DNA of 64,000 nucleotides from Nocardioides euryhalodurans. GTDB lineage: Bacteria > Actinomycetota > Actinomycetes > Propionibacteriales > Nocardioidaceae. Positions within the stretch are counted from its first letter, which is position 1. Every line of letters begins with the position of its first letter. Below are positions 44,059-53,600 of this stretch, in pieces. Under the pieces are notes generated by a model. The model ran no database searches, was not told where the DNA came from, and worked only from the letters and a program-made list of their open reading frames with translations. The stretch lies in the NCBI RefSeq assembly GCF_004564375.1, contig NZ_CP038267.1, positions 2,420,501 to 2,484,500 on the forward strand, in the 5' to 3' direction. A program made the position numbers and the translations under genes.

Positions 44059-44149
44059 ATCGGTGTGGTGCCGTGGGCCCGGGCCGCACGACCGGCCCGG
44101 TGCACGCGCTGCAGCAGTAGTCCGGGTACACCTGCAGAGGAGTTGAGTC

Positions 44150-47100
44150 GTGGCCGACCTGGGTGCGATCGAGGAAGACGTCGTCTTCGACGACGCCACC
44201 GCTGACGCCTTCAGTCAGGGGTGTGACTCGGCGGCCGACGTGATCGAGGGCCAGGCCGGGTCGCGGGCGTCGTGGAAGAACACCGCGCTGACCGACTTCC
44301 GGGGCGCGTTCTCCGAGCTGTTCCGCTCCAACGCCTCGGTCGCCGCCGCCGACGCCACCGAGCTGGCCTCCCGGCTGCGGGAGGTCGCCACCGGCGTACG
44401 CCTGCTCAAGGAGGAGGCGCGCAAGGAGCAGCAGCGCCGCGAGACCGCGAGGCAGTGGAAGCAGGAGCAGGACGACCGCAACCTGTGGGACAAGGGTGTC
44501 GACGCCGTGTTCGGTGGCGACGACCCGCCGGTCGGTCCGCCGGCCGCCGAGCCCACGATCCCGGTGTCGGCGCCGGTCAACGGCACCCGCGAGACTCCCA
44601 CCCCCGGCTCGGGCGGGGGTGGGGGCGGCGGCGGCACCTCCTCGGCCAGGCCCGAGGACCTGCGGGCCTTCGCCAACGGCTCCCGTGGCGCCAACCGGGC
44701 CATCGACTCCAAGCCCGCGACCCTGCGCAGCCGCTACTCGAGCTTCTCGGCGCGCTGCCAGTGGGGCAGCATCGACGCCTCGGGGGTCTTCACCGGTTTC
44801 GACAAGTACGTCACGGCCAACGAGGAGGACGTCCGCTGGGCGACGCTCGTCGCCGACGCGTTCGCCGCCGCGGGCGGGGAGGGTGCGGTCTCGACCCTGT
44901 CCGACTCCGCGCTGCTGGCCACCCTCCAGGCCGCCGGCGTCGACGCCTCGCGCCAGGACATCGTCATCGACCCGCCGACCGCCTACGGCGCACCGCCCAC
45001 CAGCGGCTACGCCAACGACCCGGTCAACACCGCGACCGGCAACTTCCTCGAGAACGAGACCGACCTCGGTTTCCCCGGAGCCGCTTCGGCCCTCGCGCTC
45101 ACCCGGACCTACAACTCCTTCGACTCCTCCGCGGGGGCGTTCGGTCCGGGCTGGTCCTCGTGGACCGAGGCCGGCCTCGCGCTGGACGACGAGGCCGCCC
45201 GGATGACGCTGCCCGACGGTCGCGTCATCGTCTTCCCGCGGCTCGGCACCGGCTGGGACCGCGCCACCGGGGCCAACCTGTGGCTCGAGGCCACGGCCCG
45301 GGGATCCCGCGCCCGTGACAACCAGGGCGCCTGGTGGCAGTACGACGACCGCGGTCGTCTCGTCGAGCTCGCGACCCGGCCGGGTGCGGCCATCCGGCTC
45401 GTCCACGACGACGACCGGCTGCTCCGCCTGGAGCACGAGCGCGGCCGCGCCGTCGACCTGTCGTGGGACGAGGCCGGCACCCGGGTGACCGGCGCGACCG
45501 CCTCGGACGGCCGCCACCTCGACTACGCCTACGACGACTCCGGTCGGCTGACCGGCGTCACCGGACCGGCCGGCACCCGTTCCTACGCCTGGGACGACGC
45601 CGGCCTGATCTCCTCGGTCACCGACGCCGACGGGGTGGTCGAGGCCGAGAACGCCTACGACGAGCACGGGCGGGTGACCCACCAGCGCTCGGCCTTCGGC
45701 CGCCGCACCCGGTTCGCCTACCTGCCCGGCAACGTCACGGTCGTCTCCGACGAGGACGGCACCCGCTCCAACACCTGGCTCCACGACTCCAAGGGCCGGC
45801 TGATCGGCGTCGTCGACGCCCACGAGCAACGCCAGTCCACCAGCTACGACGCTCACGGCAACGTGGTCCTCGTCACCGAGCGTGACGACGCCACCACCGT
45901 CCACGAGTACGACGACCGCGGCCGGCGTACGCGCACCGTGACTGCGTCCGGTGCCGACCTCACGTTCGGCTACGACGAGCTGGACCGGATCACCACCGTG
46001 GTCGCCGAGTCGGGCGCGGTCACCGAGTACTCCTACGAGGGCGAGGCCCGCGAACCGGTCGCGATCACCGACCCCGAGGGCGGGGTCACCCGGATGACCT
46101 GGGTCGACGGGCTGCTCACCCAGCTCGTCGACCCCACCGGGGTCGTCGTGGGCTTCGAGCACGACCAGCACGGCGACCTGGTCGCCACCACCGACGGGCT
46201 CGGCAACACCGCGCGGGTCGAGCGCGATGCGACCGGACGGGTCACCGCCGCGATCACCCCGAGCGGCCACCGGACCACCTTCACCTACGCGCCCTCCGGG
46301 CTGCTCGCCGCGCGCCAGGACCCGGACGGCGCCGTGTGGCGCTACGAGCACACCGCCGCGGGCCGGCTCACCGCCACCATCGACCCGCTCGGCGCCCGTA
46401 CCGAGATCGAGCACGGCCCGCACGGCGAGGAGACCCGCACCGTCGACCCGCTGGGTCGTGCCGTCACCCGCCACCTCGACGACCTCGGCAACCTCGCCTC
46501 GGTCGAGCTGCCCGACGGCACCCGCTGGGAGTTCACCCACGACGCCCTCTCCCGGCTCGTCGAGACCGTCGACCCCGCCGGCTCCCACTGGACGCGGGAG
46601 CACGACTCGGCCGGTCAGGTCTCGGCCACCGTCGACCCCACCGGGGTCCGCCACGACCTCGTGACGGACCGCCTCGCTGGCACCCTGACAGTCGGCGACG
46701 GGGACGCGTCCCTGGGCTCCCGGTTCGACGCGTTCGGTCGGCTGACGGCCCGCGAGCAGGCCGACGGATCGACGGCGATGGCGACGTACGACCGCTGCGG
46801 GCGAGCCGTCGAGCTGCTCGACGCCGACGGCGGACTGACCCGGATCGAGCGCGACGCAGCCGGTCGCGTCGTGGCGGTCACGACGCCGGGAGGAGCGCGC
46901 TCCACCCGCGACTACGACGCCTGCGGCCGGCTGGCCGCCCTGGTCGACCCCGAGGGTGCGCGCACCACCCAGGAGTACGACGTGGACGGCCGCGTCGTGC
47001 GCCGCGTGCTGCCCACGGGCGAGGTCGCCTGGACCGACTACGACCCGACCGGGCGCGTCACCGCCCGGTTCGAGCCCGGGCAGGGCATCGCGCGCTACCG

Positions 47101-49564
47101 CTACGACCGGGCCGGCCGCGTCGTGGAGTCCTCCGACACCTGGTACGGCCGACGGCGCTACCGCCACGACGCCGCCGGACAGCTGGTCGAGGTCGTCAAC
47201 GGCAACGGGGGCGTGACCCGCTACGGCTACGACGGGAACGGCCGGGCCGTCGAGATCACCGACCCGCTCGGCAACGTCACCCGCCGCGAGTTCGACGCGA
47301 TGAACCGCTGCATCGCGGAGACCGACCCGCTCGGCCGCACCACCCGCGCGGGCTACGACGAGAGCGGACGGATCGCCTGGCAGACCGACCCGACCGGCCG
47401 GCGTACGACCTGGACCTACGACGCGTCCGGGCGGTTGGCCGGGACCGCGGTCGACGGCCGGACCATGACCACCATCGAGCGCGACGTCCGCGCCCGGCGC
47501 CTGGTCGTGTCCGACCACACCCGCCCCGACGGCCGGGCCGTGCAGCACACGACGTCCTGGAACCGTCGGGGGCAGCTGGTCAGCCGTCGCCGCGACGAGC
47601 TCGAGGTCTCGTGGGACTACGACGCCGACGGGCGCCGGACGTCGATGACCACGCCCGACGGCAGCACCACCCGTTACCGGCGCGACACCGCAGGACGCCT
47701 GGTCGGGGTCGAGCACCCGCTGCTGGGCACCGCGACCCTGGAGCGCGACGCGTCCGGCCGGCTGGTCGCGGCCTCGGCGGGCGGGATGCTCCAGGCCTGG
47801 GAGCACCGCGAGGGATTCGTCGTCGCCCACACCGTGGGCGACGCGGACGGTCTGTCCCGCACCACCATCACGCGTGACGACAGCGGGCGGATCATCGCCC
47901 TCGACCGTGACGACGCCACGATCGCCTACGACTACGACGAGGCCTGCCAGCTGGTGGAGGCCCGGACCGACGACGCGGTCGTCGAGTGGCGCTACGACGC
48001 CGCCGGCCGCCTGGTCGCCGAGTCGACCGACGGCCCGGGGCGTGCGTACGCCCACGACGCCGCCGGACAGCTCGTGTCCGTCACCGACCCCAGCGGGACC
48101 ACCCGTCACCACCACGACGAGCTGGGCCGCAGGATCCGGACCGAGCACCCCGACGGACGGGTGCGCGAGCTGGAGTGGTCCGCCACCGGCTGGCTGTCGG
48201 GCGTCACCGACCGCGTCGGCGACCGGGTGACCCACACCCGGGTGCACGTCGACGCCCGCGGCGAGCTCGCCGCCATCGCGTCCGGCGAGGAGCCGGAGCA
48301 GGCGATGCTCTGGGACTCGGCAGATCCCTACGCCCCCGGCCTGGTCCAGGCCGGCGACACCCCCGTCATCGCCGCCGGACCCGTGACCGGGATCGGCGAC
48401 CAGTGGGCCACAGCGGGCTGGCGGACCTCGCGGTCCCAGGACCCCACCGGCCCCTGGTCCCTGCAACCACCCGTCACCGGTTCGGGGGACGCGCTCGCCG
48501 CCGGCTGGGAGATCGGAGCCGCGGGCGAGCTGAGCCTCGGCGGCGCGGACCCCCTGGAGTGGCTGGGCGCCCGGGTCTACGACCCCTCCAGCCGCGGGTT
48601 CCTGTCCGTCGACCCGCTCGACCCGGTGGTCGGCTCCGGCTGGTCCGGCAACCCCTACGCCTACGCCGGCAACGACCCGCTCCACGCCCTCGACCCCACC
48701 GGCCTCCGTCCGGTCACGGACGCCGAGCTGGCGGCGTACGCCGCTGCCAACAACGGCGCCCTGGCTGCGGCGGGCGACTGGATGGCCGACAACTGGGAGT
48801 ACGTCGCGGGTGGCGCGATGGTCATCGCCGGCGGCGTCCTGGTCGCCACCGGCGTCGGCGGCCCGGCGGGGATGATGCTCATCGGTGCGGGTGCCGACAC
48901 CATCATCCAGAAGGCCACGACGGGCGAGGTCAACTGGGGCCAGGTCGCCGTCGCAGGTGCCCTCGGTGGCTTCGGCGGGGCGGGGATCGCCGCGCGCGCC
49001 GGCCTCACCGGCACCAGGGCAGCCGTGGTGGCCGGGGTGTCCTCCGGGGGGATCAGCGGCGGCGTGATGAGCGGCTACCAGTACGCCACCGGTCCGGGTC
49101 CGCACACGCCGGGGGGCTTCGCCCGCGCCACGATCATCGGCACCGGTTCGGGGGCCCTCCTCGGCGGCGCCGGCGGCGGAGCGGGCCACGCCATCGGCGG
49201 CCGGATCATGAACTCGATGACCCACAACCCGGGGTCGAGCACGATGACCATGGGGCGGTTCATGGAGACCAGGGTGATCCCGTACGCCGACACCCACGGG
49301 TTCGGCTACTACCGTGGCACGCCCACCGGTCTCTACAACGCGATGGACAACCACCTGCCCGACAGCGTGGCCGAGCGAGCCAACATGTGGATCAACAAGA
49401 AGTGGATCAACTACCAGATGATGGAGGGCAAGAACCTCGTCGACATCGGCATGCCCGACGGGTGGACCGGCGGAACGGGGCCCTACTACGGGATGGAGCT
49501 CGACCAGGTGAGCGGCTACGGACAGTACTCACAGGACATCCAGGCGGCCGGGGACCTGCGGTGA
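44150..49564 (+). CDS. Rhs/YD-repeat polymorphic toxin protein 2
   Basis: A 1804-residue paralogue of Rhs 1 starting at GTG 44150 with a GAGGAG site. The architecture is the same: helical type VII-like N-terminal domain (1-110), Gly linker, DUF6531-like domain, YD-repeat shell, and core end YDPSSRGFLSVDP, NPYAYAGNDPL and DPTGL (1515-1519). The 285-residue C-terminus begins with the same hydrophobic module as Rhs 1 (NWEYVAGGAMVIAGG, TTGEVNWGQVAV). It then has its own toxin tip (about 1700-1804) with GFGYYRGTP, MWINKKWINYQM, KNLVDIGMPD and YYGMELDQ. Tips with a W-I-N-K / IDIG / Y-x-ME order occur in other Rhs proteins, but their activity is not known to me. A downstream gene may encode immunity. 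Confidence 0.92.
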   Translation: MADLGAIEEDVVFDDATADAFSQGCDSAADVIEGQAGSRASWKNTALTDFRGAFSELFRSNASVAAADATELASRLREVATGVRLLKEEARKEQQRRETARQWKQEQDDRNLWDKGVDAVFGGDDPPVGPPAAEPTIPVSAPVNGTRETPTPGSGGGGGGGGTSSARPEDLRAFANGSRGANRAIDSKPATLRSRYSSFSARCQWGSIDASGVFTGFDKYVTANEEDVRWATLVADAFAAAGGEGAVSTLSDSALLATLQAAGVDASRQDIVIDPPTAYGAPPTSGYANDPVNTATGNFLENETDLGFPGAASALALTRTYNSFDSSAGAFGPGWSSWTEAGLALDDEAARMTLPDGRVIVFPRLGTGWDRATGANLWLEATARGSRARDNQGAWWQYDDRGRLVELATRPGAAIRLVHDDDRLLRLEHERGRAVDLSWDEAGTRVTGATASDGRHLDYAYDDSGRLTGVTGPAGTRSYAWDDAGLISSVTDADGVVEAENAYDEHGRVTHQRSAFGRRTRFAYLPGNVTVVSDEDGTRSNTWLHDSKGRLIGVVDAHEQRQSTSYDAHGNVVLVTERDDATTVHEYDDRGRRTRTVTASGADLTFGYDELDRITTVVAESGAVTEYSYEGEAREPVAITDPEGGVTRMTWVDGLLTQLVDPTGVVVGFEHDQHGDLVATTDGLGNTARVERDATGRVTAAITPSGHRTTFTYAPSGLLAARQDPDGAVWRYEHTAAGRLTATIDPLGARTEIEHGPHGEETRTVDPLGRAVTRHLDDLGNLASVELPDGTRWEFTHDALSRLVETVDPAGSHWTREHDSAGQVSATVDPTGVRHDLVTDRLAGTLTVGDGDASLGSRFDAFGRLTAREQADGSTAMATYDRCGRAVELLDADGGLTRIERDAAGRVVAVTTPGGARSTRDYDACGRLAALVDPEGARTTQEYDVDGRVVRRVLPTGEVAWTDYDPTGRVTARFEPGQGIARYRYDRAGRVVESSDTWYGRRRYRHDAAGQLVEVVNGNGGVTRYGYDGNGRAVEITDPLGNVTRREFDAMNRCIAETDPLGRTTRAGYDESGRIAWQTDPTGRRTTWTYDASGRLAGTAVDGRTMTTIERDVRARRLVVSDHTRPDGRAVQHTTSWNRRGQLVSRRRDELEVSWDYDADGRRTSMTTPDGSTTRYRRDTAGRLVGVEHPLLGTATLERDASGRLVAASAGGMLQAWEHREGFVVAHTVGDADGLSRTTITRDDSGRIIALDRDDATIAYDYDEACQLVEARTDDAVVEWRYDAAGRLVAESTDGPGRAYAHDAAGQLVSVTDPSGTTRHHHDELGRRIRTEHPDGRVRELEWSATGWLSGVTDRVGDRVTHTRVHVDARGELAAIASGEEPEQAMLWDSADPYAPGLVQAGDTPVIAAGPVTGIGDQWATAGWRTSRSQDPTGPWSLQPPVTGSGDALAAGWEIGAAGELSLGGADPLEWLGARVYDPSSRGFLSVDPLDPVVGSGWSGNPYAYAGNDPLHALDPTGLRPVTDAELAAYAAANNGALAAAGDWMADNWEYVAGGAMVIAGGVLVATGVGGPAGMMLIGAGADTIIQKATTGEVNWGQVAVAGALGGFGGAGIAARAGLTGTRAAVVAGVSSGGISGGVMSGYQYATGPGPHTPGGFARATIIGTGSGALLGGAGGGAGHAIGGRIMNSMTHNPGSSTMTMGRFMETRVIPYADTHGFGYYRGTPTGLYNAMDNHLPDSVAERANMWINKKWINYQMMEGKNLVDIGMPDGWTGGTGPYYGMELDQVSGYGQYSQDIQAAGDLR

Positions 49565-49589
49565 TGCCGCGGATCACGGTCCGGGCATC

Positions 49590-50222
49590 GTGAGCAGGCC
49601 GGCGCCGGAGGGCTCGCCGCGCGTGCGTGCGCGCCGGCTGCCGGACCAGGGCCTGGTGCGGCGACGCGCCGTCTACGAGGTCGAGCACCCGACGCCCGGG
49701 TCCGCCGGGCAGGCACAGCGGAGCGTGACCTCGCACCCCACCCGTCTGATCGCCGAGCTCTTCGGCGGACACCGGCAGGACGCGGCCCCGGTCGTGCTGG
49801 CGGCCGACCTGGGGTGGGACGGCGGGACGGGCCTGTGGCGCGGGGCGTCCGCCGAGGACTCGGAACCCGCGTCCACGGCCGACCGGCGCCACGACGGCGA
49901 CATCGACCGGGGTGACGTCGAGCGTCGCGCCCGCCGCCTCGTGGAGTCCCGCGGCACCTCGAGCGTCGGCGCCCTGGGCCTGCTGGCGGATGCGCTCAGC
50001 GCTGCGGGCGAGGGTGAGCTCGCCCGGGACGCCGGCGTCCTGCTGCAGCGCCTGATGGTCGCCCGGTCCGAGGACGAGAAGCGGGTCGCGGACGAGGAGC
50101 TGTCCGCGTACCTGCAGCGCGTCGGCGACGCCGCGAGCGGCATGGTCGACGCCTCCCACATGGAGCGGACCACGGTCGGCCTCCTGGTCGCCCGCCTCGG
50201 CCAGCTCGGTGCCCGTACCTGA
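49590..50222 (+). CDS. Unknown protein downstream of Rhs 2, candidate immunity gene
   Basis: A 210-residue soluble protein starting at GTG 49590, 26 bases after the Rhs 2 stop. It is rich in Arg, Ala and acidic residues. Residues about 70-85 (DLGWDGGTGLWRG) look like a short ordered strand-turn. The C-terminal half (about 105-205) is helical. I do not recognise a family. There is no Shine-Dalgarno sequence. Instead a nine-residue minicistron (49564-49593) bridges the Rhs stop and this start. Position alone suggests immunity to the Rhs 2 tip. It is convergent with a lipoprotein gene 25 bases away. Confidence 0.6.
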   Translation: MSRPAPEGSPRVRARRLPDQGLVRRRAVYEVEHPTPGSAGQAQRSVTSHPTRLIAELFGGHRQDAAPVVLAADLGWDGGTGLWRGASAEDSEPASTADRRHDGDIDRGDVERRARRLVESRGTSSVGALGLLADALSAAGEGELARDAGVLLQRLMVARSEDEKRVADEELSAYLQRVGDAASGMVDASHMERTTVGLLVARLGQLGART

Positions 50223-50246
50223 CCGCCGGGCGCCGGGCGCCCTGGT

Positions 50247-50597
50247 TCAGCAGCTCTCGGTGAACTCCGTGAAGTCCGGGTCGCTGAAGATGTCGCCGCT
50301 CGTGACCTCCTGGACAGCCTCGCCCGGGATGGCGAAGTAGCGATCCTCGTAGGTCGCGTACTGGGCCCCGCTGGGGCACTCGCCCGGGCTGAAGACCTGC
50401 ACCTCGTTGCCGGTGATGACGCAGCCGTCGTAGTCGGCCGGCAGCGTCTCGCCGACGACCCACGTCTCCTCGCACGACGGCAGCGTCTCCACCGCGCCGC
50501 TCGCCGCCGGCTGGCCGGCGTCGGAGTCGTCCCCGCCGCCGCAGCCTGCCAGGGTCACCGCCAGGACAGCCGCCACCACACTCGCCCGAGAGATCAT
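50247..50597 (-). CDS. Small lipoprotein of unknown function
   Basis: A 116-residue protein with a type II signal peptide: Arg near the start, a hydrophobic core and the lipobox LAGC with Cys19. A Gly/Asp/Ser linker leads to a domain of about 70 residues with cysteines at SCEE, DGCV, GECPSG and the final SC, likely two disulphides. ATG 50597 is chosen because TACGAT, a good -10 box, ends seven bases before it, giving a leaderless mRNA. ATG 50606 would start inside that box. It lies 23 bases beyond the end of the large ATPase gene. Confidence 0.75.
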   Translation of the reverse strand: MISRASVVAAVLAVTLAGCGGGDDSDAGQPAASGAVETLPSCEETWVVGETLPADYDGCVITGNEVQVFSPGECPSGAQYATYEDRYFAIPGEAVQEVTSGDIFSDPDFTEFTESC

Positions 50598-50620
50598 GCC
50601 CGTCATCGTAGGGATCCGCG

Positions 50621-53600
50621 TCAGGACTCCGGCGTGGGGCTCGCCGCCTGCAGGAACTCCAGGCTGCCCGCCGAGGACAGGTAGCCCCGACCGACGGTCA
50701 CCGCGACCGGGGACCGTCGCGGGAGCGCCGCCCCGAGCAGGTCGCCGTCGTAGTCGACGTTGGGCTGCAGCAGGACTCCCGTACGTGACTTGCGCACCGT
50801 CTTGGTCCAGTGGCTGTAGAGCGAGCGGAGGTCGTCGGAACGTCCGGCGGCGATCACCAGCAGATCGGTCGGCCGGGCCGTGATCAGTCCGGCGATCGCC
50901 TGGTCGGAGTCGTCGAACTGCTCGGCGTCGTCGACCACCAGCACCAGCGGGCCTCGGTGGACGCGGGCGGACGCGAGCAGCGGGGCGAGGCCGTCGTCAC
51001 CGACGACGCACTTGTCCAGGCCGGCGTCCGCGAGCGGCGAGCGACGCCCGCAGATCCCCCAGACCGCCAGGTCGACCCCGTCGGCCGCGGCCCCGGCGCG
51101 CAGTGACTCCACCATGGCGAGCAGCAGCGTCGACCGGCCCGAACGGGGCGGCCCGGCGATCAGCACGTGCTCGCCCTCGTAGGTCTCCAGGACGGCCGGC
51201 TCGAGGTCGGACTCCCGGATGCCGACCGGGATCCGCCACGGCTCACCGGTGACCTGGGCGTGGGCGCCGAGCTCGGCGACGGTGACCTCCTCGGGCAGCT
51301 GGCCGACGACGCTCGCCTTGGGTGCGGCATCAGGCCACCGCTGGCCGACCGTGGTGACGGCCTCCGACAGCGACGTCGAGGGCGAGGCGACATGGGTCTG
51401 CAGCTTGGTCTCCGCGAAGACGCAGCGCCCGGGGACCGGGGCCGGCGCCAGCTTCACCGGGACGCCGGCCGAGGAGTAGTCATAGGCGTCCGCGAGGCGG
51501 AACAGCCACTTCTGCGTCGTCACCTCGTCGATCGCTGCCGGCACCGACTTGGCCCGCGACGTCGTCGCCGCGCACCACATGCCGACGTCCGGGCCGTCGG
51601 CGTAGGCGCGGTAGAGGCCCTCGAGCAGCTTGATGCCCTCGAAGTCGTCGTACTCGTCGCGGAGCGCGGCCAGGCCGTCGATCAGCACGACGGTGCGGCG
51701 GTGCGGTCCGGGGGCCGTACGCCGCCGGTCGAGCTCGGCGCGCAGGTGCTTCATCAGCCGCACCTGCTGCTCGCGCGAGGCCGAGCCGGAGCCGACGTAC
51801 GCGGCGGTGTGCGGCAGCTCGGCGAGCGGGGCGAGGTCGCGCGACCCCATGTCGAGGACGATCAGGTCGAGCTCGTCGGGCGCGTGCTCCGAGGCGAGGG
51901 TCAGCGCCAGGCTGGCCAGCGTCGTGCTCGTGCCGCTGCCGGGGATGCCCATCAGCAGCAGGTTGCCGCCGTCGAGGTCCCAGCCCACGGGGATCTGCCG
52001 CTGCCGGTCGGGGTCGTCGGCCAGCCCGACCTGCACGATCCTCCCGTCCACGCCACCGACCGAACGGACGCCGCTCGCCGCCGCCTCCGGGGAGAGGGTG
52101 GGGGTCAGCTCGAGGTGCTCGCCGAGCGGCTCGGGCCACACCGGGCGGGGCGGGCCGTAGCCCGCGTCCTCGTTGGCGCCGACGATGGCGTCGATGAGCA
52201 GGTCGAGGTCGGTCGGCGCGTCCTCGTCGACGACCACGCGGCTCGCGGGCTTGACCACCTCGCCGAAGCCGAGGGGATGGGCGTCGACCAGGGTCGAGGC
52301 AGAGGACTCCGAACGGCCGGTGACCAGCGCGGTCTGCACCGGGGTGATGTCGTCCTGGCCGAGCTTCACGAACGCCCGACCCATCTGGGTGCGGCCGATG
52401 GCCGAGGCCGCCGGGACGCCGACGACGTTCATCGAGTCGTCCCGGCTCTGCACGCGCAGCGCGACCCGCAGGTTGGTGTTGGCCAGGATGTCCTCGTTGA
52501 CCACGCCCGCGGGACGCTGGGTCGCGAGGATCATGTGGACGCCGAGCGTACGACCGACGGCGGCGACGCTGACCAGCGAGGACAGCACGTCCGGATACTC
52601 CTTGGCGAGCATCGCGAACTCGTCGACCACCAGCAGCAGCCGCGGCATCGGCTCGGCCGGGTTCGTGGCGAGGTAGGCGTCGAGGTTGTCGATGCCCTCC
52701 CCCGCGGCCGCGAACACCCGCTGCCGGTAGCGCATCTCGGCCTCGAGGGCCCGCAGCGCGCGGTCGGCCAGCTGCTCGTCGAGGTTGCTGACGGTGCCGA
52801 TCGTGTGGGGCAGCCGCTCGCACGTCGCGAACGCCGCCCCACCCTTGAAGTCGATCAGGATGAAGGTGAGGCGGGTCGGGTCGTTGCGGGCCGCGAGGCC
52901 GGCCACCAGGGAGCGGAGGAACTCGCTCTTGCCCGACCCGGTCGTGCCGCCCACCAGGCCGTGCGGGCCGTCGCGCACCAGGTCGATGCCGTACGTGCCG
53001 TTCTCGCCGACGCCGACCGGCGTGGAGATCCGGGTGGAGGAGGCCCAGCTCTTGCGGATCGCCTCGGCCGTCATCTCCTCCAGCCCCAGCAGCGGCGGCA
53101 GCCGCACCAGGCCCGGCAGTGCCGCGCCGGGGACGACCAGCTCGGGGTCGTCGAAGCGGGCGAGGTCGGTCGCGCAGCGGCGGGCGGTGTCGACGTCGAC
53201 CCCGGCGAGCACCACGTCGTCGACGGTGGTCAGGTCGTCGGGGCGGGTGACGGTCCCGTGGGCGTCGGGCTGGACGCGTACGACCGTGGTGCAGGAGGCA
53301 GGGAGTGCCTCCTCGTTGGCGGCGATGACGATGCCGGAGACCTGCGTCGTCTCACGGGTCTGCCCCAGTCCGCTGCCGGTGGGCCGGCCGTGGCCCAGCA
53401 GGCTCCGGGCCGGGGCGTCGCGACCTTCGGTGAGCACGTCGGAGTCGATGACGAGCAGCACGGTCGGCGTGATGTGGGAGTCGATGCCGTCGCGCAGACC
53501 CCGCAGCAGCGCCTCGCTGCGGCCACGCTCCGCCGAGAGCCACTGGCCGCCGGCGCCGTCGCCGATGTGACGGACGTGGGGGAGCCAGGTCGTCCACGAC

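Noticed and set aside
36820..44070. A transposon or insertion sequence carrying the WXG100-Rhs modules
   Set aside because: The repeats are paralogous coding modules. No transposase, terminal inverted repeats or target duplications are visible.
44027..49354. 1775-codon open frame on the minus strand inside Rhs 2, and a similar one inside Rhs 1
   Set aside because: The translations are Gly/Val/Asp/Arg-rich with no domains, no ribosome site and no hydrophobic cores. They are antisense shadows of GC-biased YD-repeat coding.
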